From positions 21,307,501 to 21,371,500 of the forward strand of contig NC_084932.1 of NCBI RefSeq assembly GCF_958298935.1: a stretch of DNA of 64,000 nucleotides, given 5' to 3'. Positions 22,367 to 33,784 of this stretch are shown piece after piece (the stretch's first letter is position 1; the number at the start of each line of letters is the position of its first letter). The notes beneath the pieces were generated by a model. It was not told the DNA's origin. It saw only the letters and a program-made list of their open reading frames with translations, and did not search any database. A program made the position numbers and the translations under genes. Origin of the DNA: Phragmites australis. Lineage: Eukaryota; Streptophyta; Magnoliopsida; Poales; Poaceae.

Positions 22367-23105
22367 CGCAACACCTTTGATTTATCAACTTGGACATCAA
22401 CCAGAGGGCCTCCGACACACGACTTCTCCTTTGGCAGATTTGACATCGATAAAGGGTCATTGTCCATGACTACTTCACCTCTGTTGACTCTGACATCGAC
22501 ACAGGGCTTCGTCTTCATCGACCACGGCGTTGACCAGAGGGGGCTTCACTCTTGATGACTTCTCCCAAGCCGACTTAGACAATGTCAACTACACGACATC
22601 TTTCACCACTCACGAACACTAGCCAAGAGGGGCTATGGGGAGCACCTGGATTAAAATCCTGTCCTGGGTCCCAAGGGTTTGGCCGGCGCACGTGAGCGGT
22701 GACATGAGGACATCATTGCCTTCGCTGGGTCGCGACAGCAGCTTTCAAACTCAGCTACATCGAAGATCGCTGAAGCGTCGGTGGCAGCCTTTGTCGAGCA
22801 CATCATCGAAGATGTACCTTCGACTTCGATTATAGAGGAAGAAGCACCTTCGCCAGCTGCTGAATTCCTCAGCCTTCGCCCAAGATGCCTTTGTCGAGCA
22901 AGATGAAGTGTAGTTATAAGAATGTATCTAGATCTAGCAGTCATGTAAAGAAAAACTTGCCATATACGTGCTCTTTTCTCCATGCCCTTTTTTCTCACTG
23001 GGTTTTTGGGATGGAGTTTTTAGCGAGACGTACATGGAGACTATAAGTCTGGGCCTTCTCCTAGTTGTAGTTATTTTCCCTGCTGCCCCATCAGAGCTTG
23101 CAGCT
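22367..23105 (+). other. 3' untranslated part of the Tat-like element
   Basis: Begins with degenerate descendants of the 74-bp repeat, then mixed sequence rich in CTTCG words up to the purine tract. No gene seen. Confidence 0.4.
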
Positions 23106-23177
23106 GAGGGGCTACTATTGGGGGAAAAGCCCAAGCCTACAAAGGAGCTCATGCGGCAAAGCAGCCCATGTAAAGCA

Positions 23178-23461
23178 AACCAAATAAATGATTATTCAAA
23201 AACACATAAACATAGGCATGATAAAATCTCTCACATGCACTAGACTCAATCATGCAAGTATCTAATACCCATAGAGCTCATGTGCGCCTCATGATTGGGC
23301 TACGAGAGAGGCTTCGTCAACAGATCAGCAATATTTGAATCCTTGTGCATCTGGCATATCTTTACATCACCTCTATCTATGATCTCTCAAATAAGGTGAT
23401 AGCGTCATAGTATGTGCTTGGACTTCTGGCGTGACCTAGGCTCATTGTCTTGTGCAATGTC
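23178..23461 (-). other. Copia 3' untranslated segment
   Basis: Copia sequence between the pol stop (23462) and the nested element. It contains TCTCACATGCACTAGACTCAA, a second version of the words found beside the polypurine tract at 17696-17726. Confidence 0.5.
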
Positions 23462-25015
23462 TCAACTATTATAACAATGGAGGTCCATTGGACTAGATGC
23501 ACTAGGCACCACACGTAACTCAGAAACAAACTTTTTGATCCAAACAGCCTCCTTTACAGCTTTAGAAGCTGCTATGTACTCAGCCTCCGTCGTTGAATCG
23601 GCAACTGTTTCTTGTTTGGAACTCTTCCAACTCACCGCACCTCCATTAAGGCAAAACACAAATCCAGACTGCGATCTGAAATTGTCCTTGTTGGTTTGAA
23701 AGCTAGCATCAGTGTAACTATTTACAATGAGCTCTTCTTCACCTCCATAGACCAGGAACATATCCTTAGTTCTTCTGAAATACTTCAGGATATTCTTAGC
23801 TGCTACCCAATGAGCTTCACCTGGGTTTGATTGGTATATACTCGTAACACTTAGAGCATAGAAAACTTCTGGGCGTGTACAAAGCATGGCATACATGATG
23901 GACCTAATAGCGGAAGAATACATGATCGAACTCATCCTCTCAAGCTCATTAGGTGTTGTAGGACACTAACTCTTGCTAAGAGTGATGCCATGTGACATTG
24001 GCAAGAAACCCTTCTTGGAATCCTGCATGTTGAACCTTTTTAATACCTTGTCAATGTACGTACTCTGGCTTAATTCGATCAACCTTCTTGACCTATCTCT
24101 ATAGATCTTTATGCCCAATATGTATGCCGCCTCTCCTAGATCTTTCATTGAGAAACTCTTTTGCAATGAAGATTTGACAGCATCAAGCATTGGAATATCA
24201 TTCCCTAACAATAATATGTCATCTACATATAAGACCAGAAGCACAAGTGTGTTCCCACTAGCCTTTTTTTAAACACAAGACTCTTCTTCATTATTGATAA
24301 AACCAAACCCTTTGACTACTTCATCAAAATGAAGGTTCCAACTCCGATATGCTTGCTTCAGCCCATAGATAGACTTTTGAAGCTTGCATATCTTCCCAGC
24401 ATTTTTCGGATCAAGAAAACCTTTAGACTATGTCATATACATATCCTCACTTAGGTTTCCATTAAGGAAAGCCATTTTGACATCCATTTGCCATATCTCA
24501 TAGTCAAAATATGCAACAATCGCTGGGAGGATCTGAATAGACTTTAGCATTGCGACGGGTGAAAATGTTTCATCATAATCAATACCTTGAATTTGCTTGA
24601 AACCTTTAGTCACCAATCATGCTTTATAGATATGAACATTTCCATACATATGTATCCTTTTCTTAAAACCCCATTTACACTCCATGGTTTTTACACCATT
24701 GAGCGGATCAACCAAGTCCCAAACTTGATTCTCTCGCATAGATTCTAACTCGGATCTCATGGCTCCAAGCCATTTCTTAGAGTCTGGTCCCACCATTGCT
24801 TCCGTATAGTTTTTGGGCTCATCATTGTCCAACAACAATATATCGCACTGTCCCGTGGTTAGGAGTGTCAACCGTTCAATTGCGCGACGTGTCCTTTCAG
24901 ACCTATGTGGGGCTGGTGGCTCAACAATAGGTTCTACAACATCTTGCATATCCTGTTGAGATTTAGTAGGAGCTGAAACTCTTTCTGGTGTTTCTTGAAT
25001 TTCTTCGAGTTGCAC
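23462..25015 (-). pseudogene. Copia reverse transcriptase and RNase H (broken)
   Basis: Four minus frames in order. 25015-24617 holds the linker and RT N-terminus (KWLGAMRSELESM, NQVWDLVD). 24616-24428 holds VTKGFKQIQGIDYDETFSPV and MDVKMAFLNG. 24244-23966 holds the catalytic LYVDDILLLGND and YILGIKIYRDRSR. 23935-23462 is RNase H with SYTDASFQTNKDN and STTEAEYIAASKAVKEAVW. The catalytic YVDD and the RNase H acidic residues are present, but stops and frameshifts separate the pieces. Confidence 0.9.
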
Positions 25016-25900
25016 CGTGCTTCCACTAACTCTCTTTGATAGAAACTCTTTCTACAAAAAGACACCATTCCAGGCAACAAACGCTTTGCCTTCTTCTCAG
25101 TTATAAAAATAATATCATTTGGTTTTCCTATGATTTGAGAGTGAGCATATCAGACGTCAAACATTTTACATAAGCCTCACAACCCCATATCTTAAGAAAA
25201 GACAACGCGGGACGTTTCCCAGTTCATATCTCATACGGCATCTTCTTTACAACTTTAGATGGAACCCTGTTTAATGTAAACGTAGCAGTTTCTAGAGCAT
25301 ATCTACAGAAGGACAATGGAAGATCAGATTGGCTCATCATGGACCAGACCATGTCTAACAAGGTCCAGTTCCTCTATTCGGATACCCCATTCCATTGAGG
25401 CATTCCTGACGGAGTCCACTGTGGAACGATTCCACATTGCTTTACATGATCACCAAACTCATAGCTCAAATATTCACCCCCACGATCTGATTGTAGAAAT
25501 TTAATTGTCTTGCCCATTTGATTTTGTACCTCTTTATGGAACTCCTTAAACTTTTCAAAGGATTAAGACATGTGCCTCATAAAGTAGATGTAACCATATC
25601 TACTAAAATCGTCGGTGAAAATAAAGAAGTACTGAAAATCACCTCTGGCTATAGAACTCATTGGTCCACATACATCTGTATGTACAAGGGCCAACAGTTC
25701 ATTCTCTCTCTCTCTCTCTCACTTTGACCAGTGAAAGGCTTCATAGTTATCTTGCCAAGTAAACAAGATTCACATGTATCAAATGATCAAAAATCAAATG
25801 AAGCTAGGAAACCTTCTTTATGGAGCTTTTCCATGCGCCTCTTATTTATATGACCCAAGAAATATTAACAAACATAAGTGGGATTCAAATTAGTAGGCCA
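25016..25900 (-). pseudogene. Copia integrase (broken)
   Basis: Fragmented minus-strand frames between protease and RT. The GMPQWNGVSE motif that follows the integrase core is readable near 25370-25410 and runs straight into a stop. The rest is recognisable only by position and short motifs. Confidence 0.65.
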
Positions 25901-27022
25901 AAGCCTCTTTGCATTAATGTTATAGACAGAGACATTCTCCAGATCTGCCCAAGGCCGAAACATAATAACAATTATTTAATTCCAAAACTAATCCTGAGGG
26001 TATATGACAAGGGGTAAGTGCCAACAGCCAGTGTAGCAACCTTTGCTCCATTACCGACACGAATATCCACCTCGCCTCTTGGAATACTTTTAGTCCTTCT
26101 TAGTCCCTGCAACTATTTGCAAGTACGAATCATCGTACTGGTATCAAATACCCATGAACCATTAGGACAAATAGCAAGATTAATTTCAATAACATTTATA
26201 CCTGATGTGGAAGTCTCACTTCCCTTCTTCTTCTTGATTTCTTCCAAGTACAGCTTGCGGTTCCTCCGTCAATGGCCAGACTTGTGGCAGTGGTGGCAAG
26301 CATAAATAGCAGTAGGGCCAGCCTTGGACTTTTCAACAGGTTTAGACTTAGATCTTTAGATCTCATCTGAAGTCTTAGCCTTGGCCTTACCCTTTCTCTT
26401 CTTACTATCCTTCTGAACCATCATCACATGACTAGAGCTTTTCTTAATGATTTTCTCAGCGGTCTTTAGCATCCCATGCTATTCATTTGAAAGTTCAGAA
26501 TGAATGACTCGAAGCTCGCAGGGAGCGACTGGAGAATCACGTCAGTAGCCAACTTTGGGCTAAAGGTAAAACCAAGCTTTTCCAGACTTTCAATGTAACC
26601 AATCATCTTGATCACATGAGGGTTGACTGGGCTACCTTCTGCCAACCTGCATGCAAACAAGGACTTTGAGGTGTTGTACTCCTCAGCCCTAGCTTGGTTC
26701 TCAAACATACCACAGAGTCCCACAATCATATTGCAAGCATCCGTATTCTCATAGTGCTTCTGAAGCTCAGAGTTCATTGTGTCAAGCATGAGACAACTAA
26801 CATTAAGTGCATCATTTTATGTGCTTCTCATAAGTCCTCTTTTTCAGCGGCTGTGGCACCCTCTTCTGGTTCAAGAGGATAGGGAACCTCTAGAATATAT
26901 TCCTTTTTCTCTTGCTTGAGAACAATTCTCATATTATGATATCAGTCAATAAAGTTTGGTCTAGAAAGCTTTTCTTTTTCAAGAATTGGTCGCAAGTTAA
27001 AACTGGAAGTGATAGGTACCAT
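25901..27022 (-). pseudogene. Copia gag and protease region (broken)
   Basis: Gag starts at ATG 27022 (MVPITSSFNLRPILEKEKL), with an in-frame TGA in place of a Trp-like position soon after. The clean frame 26789-26466 is the UBN2-type gag core (MLDTMNSELQKHYENTDA). A zinc-knuckle remnant, CHHCHKSGHW, lies near 26270-26300, and the protease region follows with WVFDTSTMIRTCK and VDIRVGNGAKV. Several stops and a frameshift near 25990 break it. Confidence 0.8.
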
Positions 27023-28458
27023 GATCTACAACAGAAAATAAATATGCAAATTCAGCACCAAGTTTATGTGAATCTTCTATTAAATAATTTAACAAAAGTT
27101 GCTCCACTACGTATTTTACAACCGGTTTCCCTCTAATGACATATAGTGTTCCAAGATCCATATTCATCTAAGTTCTAGTGAGCTTTGGCATCACCGCTAG
27201 AAACCTAGTGACGCAAGTAAGCAACAACTTGAATCACATTCCTATGTGACTCTTGTTAGTTGGTGTGGCATCGAATGCCCTGACACCCAACACCATACTC
27301 TATTGGAAGGTACCCTACTTTGGTAGAACAACACTATACTACAGATGCCCGACATCCATCCCATTAAATAAGATAGTTGAAGGTACCCTACTTTGGTAGA
27401 CCTACCACACAACGATCAAATTTTAATAGGTGCAGGTATTGGAAGGGAATCAATTATTCTTAATTTTTCTAAGGAAAATTATTCTATCATAATTATCATA
27501 TCCACCACATATAAAACATGAAAGAATAGTACGATAGGAACATAAAAAGCATCACAGATAATCAGATTAACTGTGATATAGTATGGCCCTTCCTATGGTG
27601 ATCTCCATCGCCAAGCTTCCTGTCCTTATAGCCATCATGCTCGAACGTTCCATGATCATATACTAAGCTACTACACCTAATAGCTAGTAATGAATTGCAT
27701 GATAATATCAAGTATCACATTTCGACACGCAGACCGTTATACAATAACTTGACAGTCTTAGACTGTAATTAACCATGACACGCAGGCCATGAAATTACAT
27801 ACATGCATCACATACATAATAAGGCCATACTAGTCACATAATTCTATGCAAAAAAAAGTTAAGCGTAGAATCGAGTTCTAATGTCGTGATGTGAACATGT
27901 TATTATAGCAATCTATGCGTGTACGGTATGCAACGGCGGTCCCGCTGGCCGGTTAGCGAGCAGGGGTCAAGGGGGAGCCACCCCCTGTGGGTTTCAGAGC
28001 AACGCCCTAATAACCTCTCCAAAATACATAGATCATATCTATGAAATCGCTATAAAAATCTCATCGGATTGATTATATCAAGTCGATTCTGAGTCATTTA
28101 CAATGCCTCAATTTCAAGTAGATCAATCATACTGATCATCAGATGAGGTTTTTTTGGAAATGATGATAACACACACAACCTCAATCTGCTATTCTTCTAG
28201 CCATGTAGCAACGTGTTGTTAGCCCCGATGGTGATTCCAGCTGGTAGGGGCAAGTTGCACACATAGCCAGGTGGGAAAGCGAGCTAATCTTTTGGTCATA
28301 TGGTTCCATCGATTCACACCTCATCCGACCCCTATTACATCAAACTGTGCATCACCCAATTCATCACATGAACCGATCATAAGAATACCAATAGATACAA
28401 TCTATTACTAAAACATATCAACTATATGTGATTGATCTAGATAAAAACTACGCATGTA
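27023..28458 (-). other. Copia leader (untranslated)
   Basis: AT-rich leader between primer site and gag with no long frame. It contains a 22-bp direct repeat, GAAGGTACCCTACTTTGGTA plus two bases, at about 27306 and 27379. Confidence 0.6.
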
Positions 28459-28471
28459 GGCTCTGATACCA
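28459..28471 (-). other. Primer-binding site of the copia element
   Basis: TGGTATCAGAGCC on the minus strand, one base from the 5' LTR. Confidence 0.85.
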
Positions 28472-28472
28472 C

Positions 28473-29002
28473 TATTGGGGAATGGGTAGGCTACGCTAGG
28501 GCAAATCAAATTTCTCTACCGTGTTCAACCAAGAAACCATGCGAGTAGGGAATCATGGATCGTTATCGCTAGACACGCAGTGCAGCGGAAGAAGAGTCAT
28601 GCGCATCCACGAAGAGGAAGTAGTCGATCACGTTGACCACGAAGATGAAGTAGTCGATCTTGCCGTACTGTCCTTATCGCTGATCAGCACCGCAACAACT
28701 GCAGTAGCACCTCCACGGTATCCACACATATAGGGATGAAATGCCCTATACCAGTGTGCTAACACTGCGCCCGACTAGGGTTTCGTAGGGAGTTCGGGAA
28801 GAGGTGGTGGCTAGAGTTTGGGTGGTCAAATAAACTATTGCGCCCACAACTCATGCCTCCTCTTATATAGAGTACGCTAATGGGCCTTTAATCACATTAA
28901 ATCCCATCATAACTCTAAATCCTAATGGACATTTAATCATATTAAATCTCACTTGCAGATCCAGTCTGGATATATGATCACCTCTAGGGCATATCACCAA
29001 CA
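28473..29002 (-). repeat. 5' LTR of the copia element
   Basis: 530 bp, pairs with 17164-17694. Its inner end reads TATTGGGG where the other LTR has TGTTAGGGG, so the terminal TG is mutated to TA. It is followed by GGAGG (29003-29007). Confidence 0.85.
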
Positions 29003-29007
29003 GGAGG

Positions 29008-30740
29008 GGCCTCATGACGGTGACGTGGGTATAGGCTGGGGAGAGAGAAAAGAGAGCAGAGGATACGAGGAAGAAGAAGAGGAGGTTGTGATACTGCAGT
29101 TCGGGGATGAAAAAGTTGAGGGGGTGAATTTGACTGGTTCCTTTGCCATATGACTAGAATTAAGAGAGTAAGTTGAAGATGGAGTTTATTTTCTACTATT
29201 TAGTAAGTGAGTTTCTAAGTTAAGTTGAAGATGGAGTTTATTTTTTACTGTTTAGTAAGTGAGTTTCTGAGTTGTGTTACGATTCGGTTATGGGAAGTCC
29301 CTAACTGCAATTAGTGGTTAATTTGTCCATTATGAAAATACATCTTTTTCTAATCCTAACTTCTACCCCTTCAAATTGTATATATATAACATTTATCAAT
29401 AGAATAGAAGAACTGATTTCTCGAGTTCAATCTCTATCATTACATTTACTTACAACAAGTTGGAAACCGTGGGGAATTGACAATGAGTAGTATACAACAA
29501 CTGTATATGATTGTCCTATATGTATACGAATCCTCTAGGGTTTTTTGGATTCTCAAAGCATACAATTGTATCTGAGAAAGGAGTCATTAGACGTATGAAA
29601 ACTACCCTCAGGTACTAGGATATCCCTTAAACAATAAAATCTATCCCTAAATTAAAATGTGAACATGTTAGTTACTTATCGCATTCTGAAGATGGGATGT
29701 TTTCCCTGGATCATGAGGTAAAGGAAGGGGATGTCTTATTTCTTGCAGTTGTCATATTCCTCGTATGCAAAGTATGAAGTATATACTTAGATTGGAAGTT
29801 ATGTCTTTCGGTTATGTATGAGCTTGTTGTCTAATATTTACTTTTCTAAAGTTTACTTGAATCTTGAATTAAGAAGTGAAGGAAGCAACATACGTCACTT
29901 TTTAGTTATTCCTCATCATAGTGTGCATTTTTTGAAGTATTTTGTATGTCTTGGAAGTGATGTTGTTGGCTATGCATGAAGCATATGATAAGCATAGCAT
30001 CTTGCATTGGAAGTTTTGTCGCCATCTTATGGTCACAACCGTACCGATACAACGCTGTACGTTACCCATGGAGGGGTACAACGCACACTTTTACGTTACG
30101 CAAGAAGGGGTAATGGTGAAGAAGAGCATGCCATATGCATTCATATAGATGTCTTTACTTTAATCACTTCGGTGTCACTCTTATGTTGCAAGAAAGTCTT
30201 TAATACTGTTCTGGTTGATATTGCTATGGTTGAACATAGCTAGCGGATGATAGCATGTGGTCGTGTGGTATTGTCAAGCTTAATTATGTTTTTTCACGTA
30301 TTGTTGACATGTTCAGCTTAATATCTTTGTGAAATATAATTGTTTAATCAACTGTAACTAAATAGCTTGATAAAGTAATTCACTTGCTGAGATTTTTTAA
30401 TATCACCCTTGCTATCTTTCCAGGTACAACTTGATCACATCTATCTTTTATTTAGTCTTGTTGTGTTGTCAGTGCACGATTCTTAGTCTGATGATGTATG
30501 TTTGTTCTTTTGTATCTTAGATGTATGATCGAGGCGTATTTTTCTTGCTAGGATGGTCATTACTGCTAGTATGATGTTATCAATATCTCTATGTGTGGTG
30601 AGTGATTAGTTATACCTCTAGTTGCAGGGGGATGTTGCTGAATTTTTCTTTAAGATTCAGCAGTCCTATATGTTGTTTTTAGTGCCTGTATGTTGTTTTT
30701 AGTAGCACTCCAAGCTTGTTGTGGTTCCCAGGGTGTTACA
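29008..30740 (+). mobile_element. Candidate right part of the long solo LTR
   Basis: AT-rich sequence without coding domains that ends GGGTGTTACA at 30740, the inverted counterpart of TGTAACA at 13936, followed by ACCTT. It includes two tandem copies of a 52-bp unit (starting 29170 and 29222). At its left edge CATGACGGTGACGTGGGTAT resembles sequence on the other side of the copia. Confidence 0.4.
29170..29275. repeat. 52-bp tandem duplication
   Basis: Two adjacent copies beginning AAGTTGAAGATGGAGTTTAT at 29170 and 29222, differing at a few positions. Confidence 0.85.
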
Positions 30741-31107
30741 ACCTTCGATTAGGTTTAGATCCCATCTTGACTAGCCAAGACCACGGGATGTTGGGATATT
30801 ATGTTCCACCATAACAGTATCAACCTTCGACTAACACTAGATCCTATCTAGACTAGTCAAGACCTCTTTTATAATTTGTCTTGAAAATCAATACAAGAAC
30901 ACATGATGTAGGGCTATTATCCTCTAGAAGACCTGAACTTGTATAAATCTCTGACTTTTGTTGCTTGATTCGGCAAAATGAAAGTATCCCTTGCTTTCAT
31001 CATGTATTCTTAAGATCGACGGTTTACTAATCGTCAACCTGAATTGATTAAGTCTATAAGATTTTCTAAGATAAGTTTATGATACATATTCTACTAACAT
31101 GCAATTC
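30741..31107. other. Intergenic, imperfect direct repeat
   Basis: AACCTTCGATTAGG...GATCCCATCTTGACTAGCCAAGACC near 30740-30780 recurs in diverged form near 30822-30866. No gene seen. Confidence 0.4.
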
Positions 31108-31575
31108 CCGTCCCTCCTAATGGGTTTGGTTGGAGAGACTTAGTGGGAGGGAATGGGAATTTAGGAGGTAAAAAATTTAATCTCGTTTGGTTGTGGGGTA
31201 GGGGTTTGTTAAGAATTGATGTTTAGAGAGAAATCAATTAATCTCAACCCTTGATTGTGACTTAATAAATCAATTGCTTATAATTTTCTACCTTACTCCC
31301 TACATACTTCCCAAACTGTAGAATGGGACTAAAAGTCAAATTCTCAACCACTTTTCACCGTAAACTCCTACCTTATACTCCCAATTTGCTTCACAATGGT
31401 TGCCAAACGAGCCGTGATGGGTTTAGAATGGTGTCAGTTAGGGTCTCAAAATCTTTTTCTCTATTAAGTAAAGTTCTTATACCCACTGACCAATTAAGAG
31501 AATTCGGAGTCCACTCTCTAGAGCCTAGACTCACACTCCCATGTACTAATTAATTCACTCCAAACAAACTACCCT
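31108..31575. mobile_element. MITE-like sequence, PIF/Harbinger or hAT type
   Basis: GGGTTTGGTTGGAG at 31120-31133 faces CTCCAAACAAACTAC at 31558-31572, and CTCGTTTGG (about 31182) faces CCAAACGAG (about 31404). Such GTTTGG/CCAAAC ends are typical of small grass DNA transposons. No clear target duplication was found, so superfamily and borders are uncertain. Confidence 0.35.
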
Positions 31576-31591
31576 TTGAGACTATATTATT

Positions 31592-31900
31592 GTGATACAC
31601 TTTCTGTCATCCTCCCAATCGGGCGCTCCGTTTAAGATGCGATTAGGGCATACAGGTGGTCAGTCCCCGTCATGCGTGGCTGCAGGGATCTGCGACGGCA
31701 AGCGGTGGAGGCTCGGGCTACGCAATCACAGAGGCAGGTTCCCTAGATCAGACACAGTCACGGTGCCGGTCGGCCATGGCGGTGAATGCTATGGCAGTTG
31801 GCTTTGCTGGCAGCGCCAAGGTGGGGTTGCTTGGACGACAATGAGCTGCTTCAGTGAGGGCACAAATCGACGATGCTGTCAGCGCTGCTGCTCCAACTGA
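31592..31900 (+). other. GC-rich island with 102-residue open frame, unassigned
   Basis: A local GC-rich pocket in AT-rich DNA with overlapping plus frames (Gly/Arg/Ser/Cys-rich). It may be a fragment of a host exon or transposon leader; no motif is recognised. Confidence 0.2.
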
Positions 31901-32425
31901 AGAATTGTTTGCCAAGAGCTTTGGTTAGCTATTCCCCTTCTCATCATCTTGTTATTCCTGTCCAGTGTGATTATAAAAAAAAGTTCCTATCGAATCAGAG
32001 GAAATTAGAAAGAAATTCCAATGCGCAATGTTTCTTATGTTTTTCCATTATGATTATTTTCAATTAAATAAATATGATCTCTCGCTATTAAGAACAACAC
32101 TATAAGCTTTAGTTTTTGTTTCAGAGATATTCTAACTGAGTAATACATGCAGCCAAAACATTTCGATAAGAAACCGTGGAGCTGAGAATTATCTTGCGAG
32201 CAACAGATATGTTTACTATTCTCCTCTCTACATAAATGCATGTCCAATTCGCTTATTATGATGACATTGCACAAAGGCAAATGGACCATTCAAAGGACGT
32301 CGAACTTTCCACGGTTCCATGGCACAACGTTGTAAATACTTGCACACAGTTGCGATTCGATTGCACCAGTTAGTCAGTCAGTCACTTTGACTAAATTAAA
32401 TGTTGAAAACATGGACTGAAATCAC

Positions 32426-32639
32426 TTAGAATTGCCATAAAATTCCATATGTAGCAGTACGCGTCTTCAGTGTCTTAACAGAGACGAGCCCATTGTCTTT
32501 CACGCCACACATCCTGCTGAAAAGCTCTTGCTCCTCCGCGTCTTGGCTGCCTCCACCTTCCTGACATCCAATGCGCCGCACTGACAGAATATGATTCTTT
32601 AACCCGGGACATGTAATGAGACATTTGTGAAAGACAACA
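32426..32639 (-). pseudogene. Possible terminal exon, unassigned
   Basis: A 71-codon stop-free minus frame ends in TAA at 32426-32428 without needing an ATG. It reads like ordinary protein: HKCLITCPGLKNHILSVRRI followed by an acidic Gln/Glu stretch and CGVKDNGLVSVKTLK. It has better amino-acid composition than its neighbours but no domain I can name. It may be the last exon of a host gene or gene fragment. Confidence 0.3.
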
Positions 32640-32680
32640 CAAAAGAAACCGAGAACTACTTATTTAAAGCTATGCTCAAG

Positions 32681-33784
32681 TAGTGGCAGAGCCAGCATCG
32701 CTGGGTGTGCCCGTTAGAAAATTTTTAATCCAATATACAAATATAAAATTTACTAAAAATATAATATAAATATATTAAAAATTCACTAGCAAAACTAAGT
32801 CATGATTTGACTATAGCAGTGCTGAATTTCATATTAAAACACATGTCATTTTTTATAAGGTATGAACTTCAATGAAAAATACTTGACTACTATTTTCTAT
32901 TAAAATATATTTACAAAATTCATTGAATTTGTGATATTATAAAAGCATTTTTCAAGATAAATCTATACATATAATTTTAAAGTTTCTAAACTAAATATTT
33001 TGAAATCTATTGTTAATCAAAATTTTAAAAATTGACCCAACTTTTTTTTTCAAAATGATATGTATTTATGACCGAAGAGTGTATATTCTTGTATATCTTC
33101 CTTTGTCTGCGTACGGAGAGAGAAGCGCCTCAAACTTTTGACATTGTACCTATGCCACAAACAGAACCTTCGTAGTTTCCTAATTTGTTCTTTTTGTTGC
33201 AACGGGACGTCATTATGATTTACGATACCCTCCTTGTTATAGCACAGTACTATGCGTGCTTGCTAGCACGATGTGCATCAAACTTAGCTTGTAACCAACT
33301 CTACACTCGCAAGTGTTACACTAAACTAAGCTAAGCTAAGGTAAACACACTGTCATAGTACCCCATGATCTCCCGGAGCGGCCGGATGAACCGCATCATC
33401 TACGAGACGGTGGCAACGCACATCGACCCGGACACGGCCATGGTGGACCTCAACGACCTCCCCGGCGGCATGGACTCATTCGAGCTGGCGACCAGGTTCT
33501 ACTACGGCATGGCCGTGGACCTGACGGTGGCCAACATTTCTGGGCTGCGCTGCGCCGCCGGGTACCTGGAGATGACCGAGGACTTGGAGGAGGGGAACCT
33601 CATCTTCAAGACAGAGGCGTTCCTCAGCTACGTGGTGCTGTCGTCCTGGCGGGACTCCATCGTCGTGCTCAAGAGCTGCAAGGGCCTCTCGCCGTGGGAC
33701 TCCAAATGATGAATTGATCCATGTTGAGTTTTCTAAAATTTGGGTGTGTCCGGACACACCGGGCACCCCCTAGCTCCACCCCTG
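32681..33784. mobile_element. hAT-type non-autonomous transposon carrying a host gene fragment
   Basis: An 8-bp target duplication TGCTCAAG lies at 32673-32680 and 33785-33792. The ends are TAGTGGCAGAGCCAG on the left and, inverted, CAGGGGTGGAGCTAG on the right, 10 of 15 matching. Subterminal GGGTGTGCCCG and GGTGTGTCCGG also face each other. The 8-bp duplication and CAG-GGC-GAGC-type ends point to the hAT superfamily. No transposase is present. The left half is very AT-rich and non-coding; the right half holds an NPH3/BTB-family gene fragment. Confidence 0.75.
33360..33709 (+). pseudogene. NPH3/BTB (NRL) family gene fragment captured by a hAT element
   Basis: The frame YPMISRSGRMNRIIYE through LPGGMDSFELATRFYYG, AAGYLEMTEDLEEGN and LSSWRDSIVVLKSC to SPW matches the second half of the BTB domain and the following region of plant NPH3/RPT2-like proteins, which act as substrate adaptors of CUL3 ubiquitin ligases in phototropism and auxin-related growth. 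The upstream bases CATAG just before TAC CCC look like a retained splice acceptor, so genomic DNA with an intron edge was copied. The frame ends SPWDSK then TGA at 33707-33709, in transposon sequence. The C-terminal NPH3 domain and the N-terminal BTB half are absent. It is strongly GC-rich in third positions, unlike its AT-rich surroundings. It is not a working family member; a short chimeric product is possible if transcribed. Confidence 0.85.

Larger units (their letters stand above)
17815..23177 (+). mobile_element. Tat-like LTR element without pol, right LTR truncated
   Basis: Plus-oriented insertion inside the copia 3' untranslated region. The left LTR starts TGTTGGGGGAAAGGCCC at 17815, with TATATAAA at 17945-17952. 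A primer-site-like TTGGCACCAAACGTGG lies at 18055-18070. At the other end GAGGGGCTAC (a purine tract) at 23106-23115 is followed by TATTGGGGGAAAAGCCC, about 60 bp of a second LTR, after which the copia resumes. Purine tract plus TGTTGGGG-type LTR starts are characteristic of the Tat lineage of gypsy elements. The 5-kb interior has no gag or pol and is dominated by four tandem arrays, so it is either a non-autonomous derivative or a badly deleted copy. Confidence 0.65.
17164..29002 (-). mobile_element. Ty1/copia element, Angela/BARE-like, nested host of another element
   Basis: Minus-strand copia retrotransposon with about 530-bp LTRs, a GGAGG target duplication, an initiator-Met primer site and, in order, gag, protease, integrase, RT and RNase H. 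The LTR opens TGTTGGTGATATGCCC, close to the Angela/BARE family opening. The LTRs differ by roughly one base in seven over the first 100 bp I compared, and the coding region has many stops, so the insertion is old. A Tat-like element (17815-23177) split its 3' untranslated region. Confidence 0.9.

Noticed and set aside
25700..25722. CT microsatellite in the copia as a regulatory GAGA element
   Set aside because: It lies in degenerate integrase coding sequence. A simple repeat is the plain explanation.
33362..33709. A working NPH3-family host gene
   Set aside because: Only part of the BTB region is present, it ends in transposon sequence, and it is enclosed by hAT ends with an 8-bp target duplication.
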